Shown: positions 45,676 to 57,889, counted from the first letter of the stretch. The stretch is 64,000 bases of DNA from Juglans regia (GCF_001411555.2 NC_049903.1:30173083-30237082); one strand, 5' to 3'. Notes: generated by a model from the letters alone, not told the origin. A program made the numbers and translations.

Positions 45676-47000
45676 TATCTCGGAGGCCTGAATTGTTGCA
45701 TAAGTATTTGCATTTGGAGTTGTATTTCTCTCCTGAACTTCGTTTGTTGCTCTTCTTGTTGTTTCATTCTCATCTCCAAGTCAACTAGTTGGGCTACTTG
45801 AGCCTCTATCTCATATTACTATTCCTCGATCTCTGAACTCGCTTCCTCTAATGTTCTAGAAGTGTTGGAGGCATTATTGGACGATGAGGATGAGCTAGAA
45901 GGCTTGGCGCAACAACCCAAACCCCTCAAATAGCCTAAACGTGGACCTAGAACGTTCATAAAAATTTCAACATCACTCGTTGCAAAATTTTGATCAGTTG
46001 CAGATTCAGCACGCAAGGCAACTATTTTTTCTTACACATAAGAGAAATAATTAATATTGTCAAAAATATATAAGTATGTTTAATTAAAACAAATAATAAT
46101 ACTTACATAATTTTCACAAGCGTCAAGATGAGTTCACTCTCCATTTTGATCAGTATGTGATGCACCATATAATTTTGTCAGATCGTAATTGCTATCTGAG
46201 TCTTGCTACAAGACAAATATTTTATAGATATAAATTCATTAGAATATGAAAAGAAATAAACTTGAGAAATACATTAAATAAAATAGACTTACCAACTTCT
46301 TAAAGAGACGATGGAAAAATTTTAAGCCTGTATGGTGATAAATCTTCAAATTTGATCTACTTACTTTGTTTATAAAATTTCGTTTCTGCATAGAAGTTGT
46401 AAATATTAGCAAGAAAAATTATAAACCATGACATGTAAAACAAGTTATTTATTTACCTTAAATGCAGGATCCTCAAACATATCACAAAGTTTCTCACAAT
46501 TTGAAGGTCAGACATCCTTAAAAGGATGTTGTCATCAGTCGTCCTTATTCTCAAACTTATTGTAATGCTCATAACATCTAACCTTATATTTTAGGTATAC
46601 ATTACACATAAGCTCATCAACAGTCTTGCGCTCCTTCCTCCGACTAAAATTTAGTTTGAAATCATCATTGAAAAAATAAGATTCACGAACAAAGTAATTC
46701 CATATTCTATATTTTGCATAGACATTAAATAATTTATTAAATGAATTAAACAATTACCAAACAGTGCTTCTTAATAAGCTCTTTGAGATCTTGGGGGATT
46801 TTATACCATAAACTCGTAGCCAAAGGTGCAATTCGTGCAAGAGCAACCACATGAAAAGCAAGTCAAGCCGATGGTTCTTCTTTACCTCTAGTATGATCGT
46901 CAGGAATGTTAACGTTAATCTTACCAACTTTATGATAATTTTCTAACGTCACACCTCTAGTAGTGCATTGACCTTGACGAGATTGTACATTTAGCTCTAA
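45676..47000 (-). pseudogene. CACTA-associated Transposase_24-like gene
   Basis: Minus-strand pieces in order resemble the plant En/Spm-associated Transposase_24 family: VNIPDD..HVVALARIAPL and IPQDLKELIKKH (about 46985-46755), the NFSRRKERKTVDELM frame (46753-46535), CEKLCDMFEDPAFK (near 46490), KRNFINKVSR (near 46385), then VEIFMNVLGPRLGYLRGLG (about 45990). The end is a Gln/Glu-rich coiled coil, QKQ-type, with a stop at 45676-45678. Several segments are probably separate exons. A stop in ALA.LAFH and two in the coil suggest decay. Such proteins accompany TNP2 and may bind DNA or help transposition. Confidence 0.7.
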
Positions 47001-47089
47001 AAAAATTATATTTATAGTACACATGAAAGAAATGTAATTAGAATTTAATATACTTACGTGTGATTTATCTCAATTGAAGGAATATTATA

Positions 47090-48800
47090 TCAAATTTTTA
47101 TCTGGAGAGTTAGTCTCCAGTGGTGAGTCAATCGGATAGCTAGGCATGAGTGGAGATGGAATGCGAACCTCCTTTCTCTTGTGTGGCATGATTTCAAAAC
47201 ACTAATACATGCATCACATAATATATTTGTCATAAAAATGTCATGTGAACACAGAACACAACAATCATCCGTATCACTTTTAGTGGACCATTCGCCCTCC
47301 TCATTTGTAGATACTTTAGATAAGTTAACATTTTCCTCAAGTGTCATATCAACAACTTCAGCCCCAATATCTTCCATATGCAAAGGAATCATCTCATACT
47401 GGCTCACATTCACAAACAAGTTGAAGACAAGCTGACTCTCTTGGTATGCTCCTTGAGTAGAGAGATCATCTTCCTCTTCACCTTGTCCCTTCGCCTCGGG
47501 ATAATATCATATATATTTCTAGGAAAAAAACCTTTGTACAACTCGCCAGTTATTTTCTAACTCAGGATCATCTAAGTAGAATACTTGAGATACTTGAGAA
47601 GCCAAAACAAAAGGATCATGCACTCTCCTTTGAGGATTGCTTAAATCCCACCAATCACACTTAAACAGATATACCACAAGCTCCCATAAATATTCCAAGT
47701 CAATTATATCCACAGTAATCCCATAAAAATTAATATTCTCTCCCTCATGACTTCTTTCGATTAGGGTACCACTATTTTGAGTTTTTCTATAACATTCACG
47801 ATCCATTGTGTGATAACTACTTCTCTAAAAAATACACACAAAATATCGAACTACGCGTCTCGATGGGCCACACGCCAATGCATACAATTCGTTTGAGACA
47901 TCGTGAGGATTTATAGCATCCGTTTGCACAATCGACATAGCAATGAGAGCATAAACGTATAAAAGATAAGCAATCCCTAGATAAAAATCTTAACCAAAAA
48001 ATTGTAAACTATAAGTCATTATCTGCTGTTCAAATCATTTCGAAAACTCTTATACATGTTTCTTGTCTATATCAATTGCTCATTGTTCTTTGAGCACGTT
48101 AATTTGATCACTTAAATAAAAATATAGTAAATAATTTATAACTTGCATAGATTTTTAAGGAGATTCCAATATCAATTACTAAATAAGGACAACTTATTTC
48201 AAGTGCCTCTCTATCTTAGGACAATTGTTTAGCACATACCACTGAGCTTTTTCAAACTCTCTTTCAGACGTTTATAAATACGCTTTGCACCAAGTGGATG
48301 TACGTGTTGGAAAAATACAGAAATAACATTTTTTTGTCTTGTTTGGTCAACATCAAAATTTATTTCTGACCGATCAAACTTCGTGTCAACACCATGGAAG
48401 TGGTTGGAACAAAATATAGGTCACTCATCTTCAATATATGCTTCTGCAATTAATCCTCCTTGGCGAGCCTTGTTACCCACTATGTGTTTCAACTTTCCAA
48501 TGAACATTTCAATGGGATACATCCATCTATACTCAATTGGTTTTGCAAGTCGAGCCTTACATGGAAAATGAGCGGCTAAGTGAACTATAAAATCAAAGAA
48601 CGATAGTAGGTAAATATTCTCCAGTTTACACAATATTATAGTAATTTCCTGTTCCATATATTCCAAAGCTTCTACATTCATCGTTCCAGCACATAAATCT
48701 TTGAAAAATGCACCTACCTCAATCAAAGTCAAGTGCCCATAGATAACATAAACAGCAAAACACATGCACAAATCGCTTCTCCACAGCACAAAATTCATAG
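47090..48800 (-). pseudogene. TNP2-type CACTA transposase, C-terminal part
   Basis: The frame at 48798-48421 carries FFDFIVHLAAHFP, YRWMYPIEMFIGKLKHIV and NKARQGGLIAEAY, the DUF4218 region of TNP2 transposases. The frame at 47806-47519 carries FYGITVDIIDLEY, LFKCDWWDLSN and ASQVSQVFYLDDPE, the DUF4216 region. A further C-terminal piece, VNVSQYEMIPLHMED, lies at 47419-47090. Stops and gaps, possibly introns, separate them. The N-terminal half with the catalytic residues is absent: upstream of 48800 are SSRs and then an unrelated gene on the other strand. Confidence 0.85.
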
Positions 48801-48965
48801 TGACACGATCTCATTCTCCAACTCCTCCATTTAATCATATCCTTCCTCCAATCTCCATAACTCAAAAGGAAAAAAAAAAAAAAAGTGAATCATTTATCGA
48901 TTTAAAACTTACTTTCAGGAATGGAGATGCAAACAGACAACAATGGGGTAGACGGAGATGAGAGA

Positions 48966-48966
48966 A

Positions 48967-49005
<39 letters not shown>

Positions 49006-49006
49006 A
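48966..49006 (+). repeat. (GT)n(GA)n microsatellite
   Basis: About 10 GT units run into about 7 GA units, between the divergent TNP2 fragment and the plus-strand gene. A (TA)n tract follows at about 49139-49165. Confidence 0.9.
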
Positions 49007-49170
49007 CAGCGTCGTTCTTGTATGGGGTGGGTTTTTTTTTTAAAAAAAAAAAAAAAACCCTCGACCATAAAACGACGTCATTTTATCTTGTACAAAACGA
49101 CGTCATTTATAACTGGGGGGGGGAGTTTTATAAATACATATATATTTATATATATATATATATATTATAA

Positions 49171-50362
49171 TGCTTGGCGAGGTTGGGCCCATTCTGTCCC
49201 CCACCTCCACTACAGGGCCAGATGCAGACAGGGGAGGAAGCGGGGCAGATTAGGGCAACCCTCCAGCAAAGAAGTCCGAGAGAGGGCTATTTTGTTGGAG
49301 CGTCAGGTGAAGATCGAAGACTTTCAAGATCTATTATGAGAGTGTCATTATTTGGCAGTATAGTCTTCCTTTAGTGTGGTTGGACAACGATCATTGACCA
49401 GAACAATGAAGGGAGGGACGGAATCATTGCCCACATAGACATCATATATGAGTTCTATAGAGAACTTGGTGACGTCGACCCGGATGATGATGCATACACC
49501 TTCTCGATTCAGGGCAAATAAGTTAGATTCTTAGTGGACGCAGTCGCCGATTTTCTTGGTATCCCTCGACTGCCCACTGCATATCCAAGTGTGGTGCCCA
49601 GGGAGTCTACACCTGCAGGTGATGGGGAGACTGCTGAGGACGAAGAAACTAATGTAGTAGATGAGTTCAATGGCTTCGCTGATCATAAGGTTCGTCAGTT
49701 GGTTGTTGGTCTAGATGCTCTTCCCTGTGATGGGATCAAGAGTATCAAACAAGTCGACTTATCCAGTTTTTTCAAGATCATGAACATAATAATAGCCAAC
49801 AACATTGATCCGCGATTGAACAAGACTAAGTTTAGCATGGATTGAACACATTTTATGATACGGGTAGCTCATAGGGTGCCTATCGACCTAGCAAGATATT
49901 TCTTCGCTAGGATTCGATCACAAGCCACCTATATTACGATAGATATATTGCTATTTGGGGTCCTGCTCACACGATTTCTTTTAGCAAGAGGGTCCAGCCA
50001 AATGCGTATAAGCGTGTGTGGGAGCTGATTAGACTGATCAACTCCTCGACCTTGTCACGTAGCACATGACATTCAAAATTTTGTATTCATACACCCACTA
50101 CAAAGGCAATCAATACTCAGGGAGATGCACACCCAAGAGATCTTGGCGTATCAGGTGAGGCATCTAAACAGAGCGCATCACGCACTACTATTCGTAAGGA
50201 TATTGTAAATATCATGCGTGCAGAGATCCGCGCACAGACAGCAGAGTTGATTGATGCAGCGTGTACGAAAGTCTGGAATGCCCTCGCAGAGACTGAGTCG
50301 AAGATCATGTCTTGGTTGACAGATATGGAGACATGCCTTGGTGGAATGATGACAATGCTATG
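49171..50362 (+). pseudogene. Putative plant transposon protein (PF20167-like) fragment
   Basis: Three consecutive plus-strand pieces read as one protein with stops: YEFYRELGDVDPDDDAYTFS then TAA near 49519; a 103-residue frame at 49534-49845 with ADFLGIPRLP and SLSSFFKI-like text ending in TGA; and HRVPIDLARYFFARI..LLFGVLLTRFLL (about 49872-49985). A C-terminal piece near 50110-50362 (DIVNIMRAEIRAQTAELIDA) looks coiled-coil. The order matches the 'putative plant transposon protein' domain often found within large plant elements. It runs divergently from the transposase genes. Confidence 0.65.
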
Positions 50363-50599
50363 AGATTTGGGCCAGTAGTATATATCTTTTATTTGCATTT
50401 TAATGATTTTTTGTATGGCACTAACTTTTTGTGTTTTGTATAATTAATTTAAATATGAATCGTCTTTCGATTTTCTAAATTAGTTATTGAGTTCCTTTAT
50501 GTATATATATATATATATATTCTTTAAATGCTATTTTTTTATATAAATTAAATATTTACCTATAACTAATTATCAGAATTTTTGCTTGAACCATTCAAT

Positions 50600-50880
50600 T
50601 ATCGTTTAGATGTTAACTTTCCATGTTCGAACGGTAACTCCTTCGTGTTCAAACATTTAAATACACTGTTCAAATGGATACTCAAATTCTCACTAAATTT
50701 GATATCTTAACCCACCAATTTAATGTTTGACGATTCCAAATAATCGTTCGAAGGTTTATTAAATTTAAAATCGAACAGTTAGATAATCATTCGAACGGAA
50801 TTTATATTATAGACAAAATTTTTCATCCCAATATATGCGGTTCGAACACAAAATGTTAAGTTCATATGGATAATGACATC
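50600..50880 (-). repeat. Right subterminal TTCGAA-motif array
   Basis: Seven or so GTTCGAACGG, GTTCAAAC, CGTTCGAAGG and ATTCGAACGG words mirror the left array, supporting the CACTA boundaries. The stretch 50363-50600 is AT-rich with a (TA)n run at about 50503-50520. Confidence 0.7.
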
Positions 50881-50999
50881 CGTCAATTTTTTGGAATGAA
50901 ATTTAAATTTTGTCACTAAAAAGCATTTTTTGAGATCATTTTTATTTCGTCTCAAAAAAATTTCGTTCCAAAAACAAAATTTTGTTGTATTGACTGTTT

Positions 51000-51480
51000 G
51001 TTCTCTAAAGCTAATCCTATTTTATGATCTAGACCTTCCCGAATAGTGTATCATCAATCAGTCTTAGGATTAAAGAAGCAAGCCTGTTGTTACGTTCCGA
51101 AAGTTTTGTTTATGATAAGGTATACATTCCTTTTCTTGGGCTACAAGATATCTAAACAGAACCTTAGCTAGCACCGACGTCCTAATATTTCCCAATAAAG
51201 ACAAAGCACCATTCGTAGGTCATATGCCTGAGAAGTCGTACGTACGTGCTGTTCATGGAGGTGGCCAGCCATTTTACATATACGTGTGGAAGAAATGCCG
51301 CTTTTTCTTTTGGATGCATGGCAGCTTTGGTTCTTGTCTTGTGGTGCCAGATTATATACGAAATCCACGCCACTTTCATTTGGCATCTTTGCAACTAAAG
51401 TTGCTTCGGGAAGGAAACATCTGTAGTGTCAATATTATTCATTGTGACATGCTTTCATATTCCTCTTTATCATCATGTTC
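51000..51480. other. Unassigned flank to the right of the CACTA element
   Basis: No protein family is recognisable on either strand. Small frames at 51168-51496 have no supporting features. Confidence 0.4.
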
Positions 51481-51487
51481 ATTATAT

Positions 51488-51634
51488 TTATTATAAGAAA
51501 ACTATTTATTTATAATCAGTTATTTCTTACAAAAATAATTATTTTTTGACAAAATAAATTTATTTTCATCACAAATAGCAATTATCGTCACAAATAATCA
51601 GTCATAAATACTCACTTTTCTTGTTGTGATCTAA
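51488..51634. mobile_element. Short CACTA-type MITE
   Basis: The right end on the minus strand reads CACAACAAGAAAAGTGAG and the left end reads TATAAGAAAACTATT, resembling degenerate CACTACAAGAAAA-type ends. The 140-bp interior is AT-rich with TTTGTGA words. Confidence 0.5.
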
Positions 51635-52600
51635 CCGTTGGAAATTAATGGTCTGTCTTGTTGGATCGGAGTTAGTTCCAACTTCCTTTAGATGCCAATG
51701 TCTTTCTCAGTTGGAACTTTTGAGTTGGGACAAGAACTTGAGAGAATTTCCTCCAAGACAAAAATCTTCTTCCTATCCTTAAATGACGATGACATTACTT
51801 CGACGTTGGGTTTTCACATGAGCACATGGTTTCGACTGGATGGATAATATACAACTGTCGTCACAATGCCATTACAATACCACGAAGAGACACAAAAAAG
51901 TTGTTGGCTAATGACGTACGTACGCATGCATTTCTCTTTGGTACTTTCAGCTTTTTCCATCCATGCTTTCTCCGGTTATCAATTCATAGGGTTACTACTA
52001 AATCTAATATTATTTTCTAATTATTATAAGCCACTTTTCAAAAATTTCAAAAATCATCATAAATTCTTGAATTTTATCGTACAAATTAATGTGACAAATT
52101 ACTTTAGATTAAAAATAGTTTTACAATTCAATATATCATATAAAAGTACATCAATTTATAAATATTCTTCATAGTTCTTTTAGTGGACTAACATTTATAC
52201 TTTTGGAATATATAAAGAGTCCAAATATTCTACCACCACCCATCTACAAAATTATGTACATAATCAACAATTTCAAATGGCATGACAATCAGAAGTAGAG
52301 TGAATCTTGTTTTGAACATGTTTCATACGTACTGCAAGGTCTCTTCAGATAATTGGGGAATAGATTACTTAACCTGCACCAACACAAATTCAAGGAAAAG
52401 TTTGGGAGTGGTTAGGGGAACCATCCGATGCCTAAATCAATTTTCGCTTTCGGGATTTTGATAGAAGTTATTGCCTAAGTTTGTATGTACTTGGTGGTCT
52501 GCTTCTATATTAGGTATGGGGAGCATCTTGCATCCATCATTAGGGAGCAATCCCATCACCTTCATGCTTCGGCCGCCTAAGGCATTTAATGCGATGTAGC
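51635..52600. other. Gene-free interval
   Basis: A/T-rich sequence without a recognisable gene or repeat boundary. Frames at 51826 and 51866 lack any family signature. Confidence 0.4.
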
Positions 52601-53040
52601 ATACCGGAGACGGGTAACTAATGCGGCGTGGGTCTCTAAAAAATACGTCGGCGACCTCTCAGTTTATGTCAGTGACTCCTGCCTTTTCTACTCTCAGGGT
52701 AAAGAGATGGTTACTTTTCTCACACGTCCTTCTACAGCTGTAACTCATGAGTACTTAGAGTGTGTCGGAGGTAATCACTGTGATGTTGCGTACAAAAGAA
52801 AGATAACTAATACGGCTTGGGTCTCTAACATTTTTGCTGGCAACCTCTCGGCCTATGCAGACGGTGTCCACCTTTGTCAACTCATTGTCGAAGCTTCATC
52901 ATTTTCCATTTTTATCACTTCGAGGACTTCTAGGCCGGCCGGATTGATCCTTGGCCGTGAGAGGAACTTCTTGTTTCCTATGGGTCTCTAGGCCTACGAG
53001 ACCAGGCGGGATTCTTATTTCCTGTGGGAACTCAGCCCCC
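52600..53040 (+). repeat. Degenerate tandem repeat with GGGTCTCTAA motif
   Basis: ACTAATGCGGCGTGGGTCTC at about 52618 recurs as ACTAATACGGCTTGGGTCTC at 52806, each followed by a related CGGCGACCTCTC / TGGCAACCTCTC phrase. A GGNNNGATTCTT/CTTGTTTCCTATGGG pair also repeats near 52945 and 53005. It looks like LTR-type sequence. A 94-aa frame at 52707 is not recognisable. Confidence 0.5.
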
Positions 53041-53658
53041 TCCCCTCCCAAATCTACTTAATATCAATAGTATTTATTATTTTATGGTTTTCCTTTACCG
53101 TACAAACTGAATTCATTATTTCAACATTAATACCAATATTACTCCTGCATATATGCAGCCTTTTCTGTGACAGCCCACTGCATTTTGCATGCATTAATGG
53201 ATTAATCCTCACACCAAACGTTTCGTTGCTCATAACTTCCAAACAACCCAAGCATCGACTATTTAATGCAAAAATCATCAAAGAAAAATTGAAAAAAAGT
53301 AGCACAATAAGGCTGCGGGCTACATGCACGCTTCAGCCATTGCTGGATTTCAAATTCACCAGCACTACTAGCCACAGTCAGACACACCTTTCAAAGTCCT
53401 CAAAAAATAAAAATAAAATAAAAAGTTGCACAATTCAGTGACTTTTGCCTACCTATCACCATTTTCACCGTCTCTTTTCCTTTTATATATATTATCCTTC
53501 CTACCCAAAATCAACCATTACATTTTGGAATCTATTACTTTCAAGTCTTTAACTCTCCCACCACCACCAACTTTTTCCCGGGAAAATAAAGGAAATTTGG
53601 CGGCGGCCAAGTTTAACAGAAGAAGATGTGAAGCAAATTTAAAAATAAAAAAGACTCT
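53041..53658. other. Expansin 3' flank
   Basis: Downstream of the expansin stop on the minus strand; probably includes its 3' UTR and then unassigned sequence. No other gene seen. Confidence 0.5.
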
Positions 53659-55319
53659 TTAGACTCGGAAATTCTTCCCGGTGAAAGTTTGGCCGAACTG
53701 CCAATGAGATGGTGCCACGTTCCATGAAGTGGATGTACGGCGATCACTGGCCGTGACCCTGAAGGAAAGCGACTGGCCAATCAAAACAGCGTTGGACTGC
53801 CAGTTTTGACCCCAGTTGCGGCTCATGCTCAGCCACCCAGTGTTAGATCCTTTCACGCTCAGCCGCACGATGTCCCCTGCGCCCGCGACGTTGGTCACCA
53901 AAACCAAGTTGAAGTAACGAAAACCGTTGATTGTGAATCTGATCCCTCCTTGCTTTCTGCATGAGATCCTGCAATAATAATAATAATAATAATAATAATA
54001 ATCATTTCATTTCATTTTTTGTATAATCTTTTGTTTCTTAATTACCTGCTGTTACGTTGGATTATCGATCACTCATTTTAAATTATTGATGTGATTTATT
54101 ATTTTTTAAAATTTTTATAAAAAAATTTAATTTTATCTTAATTTAAAAAGACCCACAAAATATTAATTATCGTCTACCTAGGAGATTTTGGGTAAAGGAA
54201 AATAATAAGATTATTATTCTTCTACTATTTATTTATTATTTTTTTATAATTTTATTTTTATTTTTTATTTTATTTAATAATTAAGGAATCGATTATTAAT
54301 AAAATTATATATGAAAACTCCTTTTTAGGCACGAAGGGGAAAGCAACCTTGAAACTAATCCTAGAGTAAACCAAACGGAAGGCCAACGGGTTTAAGTTTT
54401 CAACCGTTACTTTTTTTAAGAATTTTTCCCTGAATCAAAGTCGAAAATGAGAGTACGGAAAAAAAATCCAGACCCGCGAAATATACAAAAGAAAAAAGGA
54501 ATGCCGACAGAGAATAAGGTTCACTCACCGGCGGTAAGCGACGGGTACGATTCCAGCACGGTACTCGGCGATCTTGAGGAACATGGGCATGGCGAGGTCG
54601 AAGTGGGACCTGGGGGGGTTGCACCAGCCGCCGTTGTCGTTTGGGAGAGCAAAGTTAGGGGGACAGAAGTTGGTGGCGGTGACGAAGATGGAGGGGCTGC
54701 CAGGGTTGCACCATCTGGGGTCGTCGGCACATTTGATCTCGAAGCACGCACCGCAGCTCAGCCCATTGTTGAAAAGTGCGGTACTCAGTGCGGCCGTGTT
54801 CACTCCGTAGCCTTGGCTGTAGAGATTGCCATATCCACAGGCACCACCTGCACACACCATAAACGGTGTTTATTAGTCTTTATTTTCCCAAAGGGGTTTC
54901 TTGGGTGTTCTTCTAAAAAACTTGAAAAAATACATGTTGTGTTGTAAGATCTAACAGAGCTATGAAAAATAATATTAAGAACTTGAACTGCAAAACAAGC
55001 TGGACTATAGGAATTTTTTGGTACATTTCTCAGTAGAAATCACAAAAACACAAGCTGGGGAATGATTTGGATAGAGATGAGTAGCTGAGAGCAGAACAGG
55101 GGAATGGGTATACGGGAAGCGACCTCATTAAACATGGCAAGAAGTTCAACATAGTATGAAATCAAAAGTACCCATAGTTCCAGAGGCGTCGCTGCCACCG
55201 TAGAAAGTAGCGTGCGCAGTCTCCCACGGACCGCCGGTGAAAACGCCCGGGATTCTAGCGTTAGCCACCCCGAGAAGCAAGAGAAGGGAAGCAATGCGGA
55301 GCACACTCACTGCAGCCAT
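53659..55319 (-). CDS. Alpha-expansin (EXPA)
   Basis: Three exons on the minus strand: 55319-55172, 54847-54529 and 53968-53659, with GT...AG introns, total 777 nt, giving 258 aa, a normal length. A hydrophobic signal peptide ([17 protein letters not shown]) directs secretion to the wall. The N-terminal double-psi beta-barrel domain shows THATFYGG-like [31 protein letters not shown] and the HFD motif in [13 protein letters not shown], with the GWCNPPR insertion characteristic of alpha-expansins. The C-terminal cellulose-binding-like domain carries WGQNWQSN and SHWQFGQTF, ending GKNFRV. Expansins loosen cell walls without hydrolysing polymers, enabling growth. All key residues I can check are present. 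The exact paralog number cannot be assigned. Confidence 0.95.
53971..54003 (+). repeat. (AAT)n microsatellite in expansin intron 2
   Basis: About 11 AAT units begin right beside the intron-2 acceptor at 53969-53970 on the minus strand. The array replaces part of the usual pyrimidine tract with TTATTATT, which is still T-rich. Confidence 0.9.
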
Positions 55320-55604
55320 GGCGTGTCGGCTTAGGGCGAGTGTGATTGTGTGTGTCAGTGAGGGAAACAGATTGAAATCAGAATTGTGTGGGAGCGGAGA
55401 GGGTGGGGGGTTGAGGGCGAGTGTTGGGAACTGGGGCGGATGGAAAGCCGGAAGAACGACGGGTACTTATGGAGGGACGGGTGGCCCAGGGGGAGCTGGG
55501 ATGGAATTATTACCGCGGAATCAATGCCCTTTATCTCTCTTGCGTCTCTTTTCACACGCACATTTATTTATTTTCCGTGGATTAATATCAGTGAAAAAGG
55601 ATAG

Positions 55605-55617
55605 TTTATACTTTATA
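55605..55617 (-). promoter_or_regulatory. Possible expansin TATA boxes
   Basis: Two TATAAA words on the minus strand (55605-55610 and 55612-55617) lie about 290 bp upstream of the ATG. This is plausible for a promoter with a long leader, but there is no further support. Confidence 0.3.
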
Positions 55618-55639
55618 AAATAAATGCATCATATTTTAA

Positions 55640-57110
55640 AATGAAAAGTAATTTTATAATTTATTAATAAAATAATTATAAATATATAACGATTTTATAA
55701 AAATAAGTCCATCTAAAATGTGGTTATGAAAAAGGGTTTTCAATCTATTATTTTTTAATGAATAATGCTAGGGATCCGCTAACATCTTTAAATATTTAAA
55801 AAAAAAATCACAATACCATTAAAAAACATTTTTTTAATCATTAAATAAAAAAATATTTAAATAAAAAAAACGAGAGCTCCCAATGAGATCCTTAACATTT
55901 TCCTTTTTTAATATCATTCTCAAGTACCATTTCATGTGGTATATTTTAAATAATATTATATTTAAATAATTTACAATAAAGAATATTATTTTTCTAATTT
56001 TTGTTTTATTTCTCTTGAATTGATGAGAATGATTTTCATCCACGTGCATCACACATAGGCACGTCATGTTGATTTTATTAGGTGAGAGAGCAGAGCAACT
56101 TGGATTTCAGATTCTAAAGAATGTAGCGATCGGCCAAGTAGAGTGGGTTAAATCTATTCATTATTTATTTTTTTATTATTTTTTCATCATTTCATGATAT
56201 AATATTAAATAATAAATAATTTACAATCATCTCATATTCACTTTTTTATTATTATTAAGGTGTAAGAAGTGATTTTATTGTTTGCAAAAGTGTAAGGTGA
56301 AGCCACGTAATTGAGGTGAAGAGCTGCAACATTGATCATTAATAGTTGTTGTATTAATATTAAATGCTTAGCCACGGACATCAACTTCCTCTCAACTTTG
56401 CGGTAATTTAAATTCAAACATTATTTTAGGAATAATAATGTTTCAAAATATATATATATATAATTTTGTCACAAAATATTTTAATAAAAAAAACTCATAA
56501 TTTTTTTAAAAAATTTAAAAAATTATAAATTTATAAATTAATATAATTTGATGTGATATATACAATAAAAATCTTTAGATTTACATGAACTACATTACAT
56601 CGAAACTTAACAAAGGAAAAGAGATTAGGTTGGGAATGTAAATACGAAGGCCGCTAGGAAATGGGGTGGGGAGAATATAATTAGGTGATGTAATTAGGGC
56701 ATTGAATAAAAGGGAGGAATGGAAGATGAGTGAGTCTGACAGTAAAAAAAAAGTTGGGGAAGAGAACGCGTAAACAGAGGGACCATTGTCATTTCTCCGT
56801 ATACTATCGCGGGAATGGCTATGAGCTTTAACCGTACGTGGGACCCCTACTTATCGGTCATCCCGCCCTCACTTTTTCGCTTTCTCTCGGCAATGTTACT
56901 CCTGTGTATTACTGCTATACAATCCTATATTAAAGAGTCGCCCCGTTTGGAATTTGAAATATTTTAATTTTAAGTTGAATCAATAATTTAAATATTTTAC
57001 TTTTAAATTATTAAATTCATCTTAATTTAAAAATTTTTTTATATAAAATTAATAATATTTTTAAAATCAATACCTCTTTACACGCAGAAATCACAATTTT
57101 TTTCAACTTT
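55640..57110. repeat. AT-rich upstream interval with MITE-like fragments
   Basis: No gene. Short non-autonomous-looking segments occur near 55765-55905 (ATGCTAGGGATCC...GAGATCCTTAACATTTTCC), 56150-56240 (TTATTATTTTTTCATCATTTC) and 56940-57065 (CCCGTTTGGAATTTGAAAT...), partly resembling the GATGAGTTGAG family. Their boundaries are uncertain. Confidence 0.4.
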
Positions 57111-57116
57111 CCATTA

Positions 57117-57875
57117 GAGATGTAACCAATCCGGTCTAGTCCGATTTTAAATAAAATTTAAAACCGAATCGGTATGTACCAGTTTTATATTTTTAAAAAT
57201 CGATTACGCATATGTTATCTCCTCGATCGGTACATTCGGTTTTACCGATTTGGTCCGATTTTCTAATTTTAAAGTATATATACTAATTTATATATAGACT
57301 TAAAATTATTAATAGTAATATAGTATTAGACTATTAGTATGAGACCATAAAATGTAAATTATAATTAATATACATTATATACTAATGTATATTAGTATTA
57401 CTAATTTACTAATGTATCATGTACTTATCAAAAAGAATATATTGACTATTGAGAATTTATTAGGCCATAAAAATTTGATAATAATATTTGAGTGATTTTC
57501 TTTCTTTTTTCGTAAAAAATATTTAAGTGATCTTATTTAACTTTGATATATAAATTCAAATCTTTTGATATTTAGGATTTTTTTTTTTCAATTGATGTGA
57601 TTTATCAATTTAAGTTTAAATTTTTACAATTTCAGTTTATTTTTAAATTAATTTATGTTATTATATATATAAATTATATATAATATAAAAAATATTATAT
57701 ATGATATTAAAAACATAATTTAAAATATATATTATATAGAATCGGTTCGGGCTAAAAAAGCCTAGAACACGAACCAGACAGTTTCCGGTCAATTTTTCCA
57801 TTACGGAAACCAGTTCCAGAATGGACCGGTCCAAAACCTAACTGGTTTGACCTGTTTGGGCCGGTTTTCCTTTTT
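57117..57875. mobile_element. Second hAT-like element with CCGGT arms and AT core
   Basis: The left arm has AACCAATCCGGTCTAGTCCG and ACCGAATCGG. The right arm has GAATCGGTTCGGG, GGACCGGTCC and GGGCCGGTTTTCC. Between them is a core of TATATACTAAT / ATTAGTATTACTAAT words like that of 6357-8463. No transposase. Ends and target duplication are not exactly fixed. Confidence 0.55.
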
Positions 57876-57889
57876 TTTTTTATACCCAT

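Larger units (their letters stand above)
34478..50992 (-). mobile_element. CACTA transposon with nested retroelements
   Basis: The left end reads CACTACAACAATTTTG. The right end on the minus strand reads CAATACAACAAAATTTTG, one mismatch in the CACTA core. Both arms carry GAGACGAAA. The flanks are ATT and ACT, an imperfect 3-bp target duplication. Removing the retroelement insert at 34924-45280 leaves about 6.2 kb. Inside are a Transposase_24-like gene and part of TNP2 on the minus strand, plus a gene fragment on the plus strand. The element is probably immobile by itself because the N-terminal catalytic part of TNP2 is missing. Confidence 0.8.

Noticed and set aside
51168..51496. Frames of 70-90 aa beside the CACTA element
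   Set aside because: No family signature, no splice context and no repeat support.
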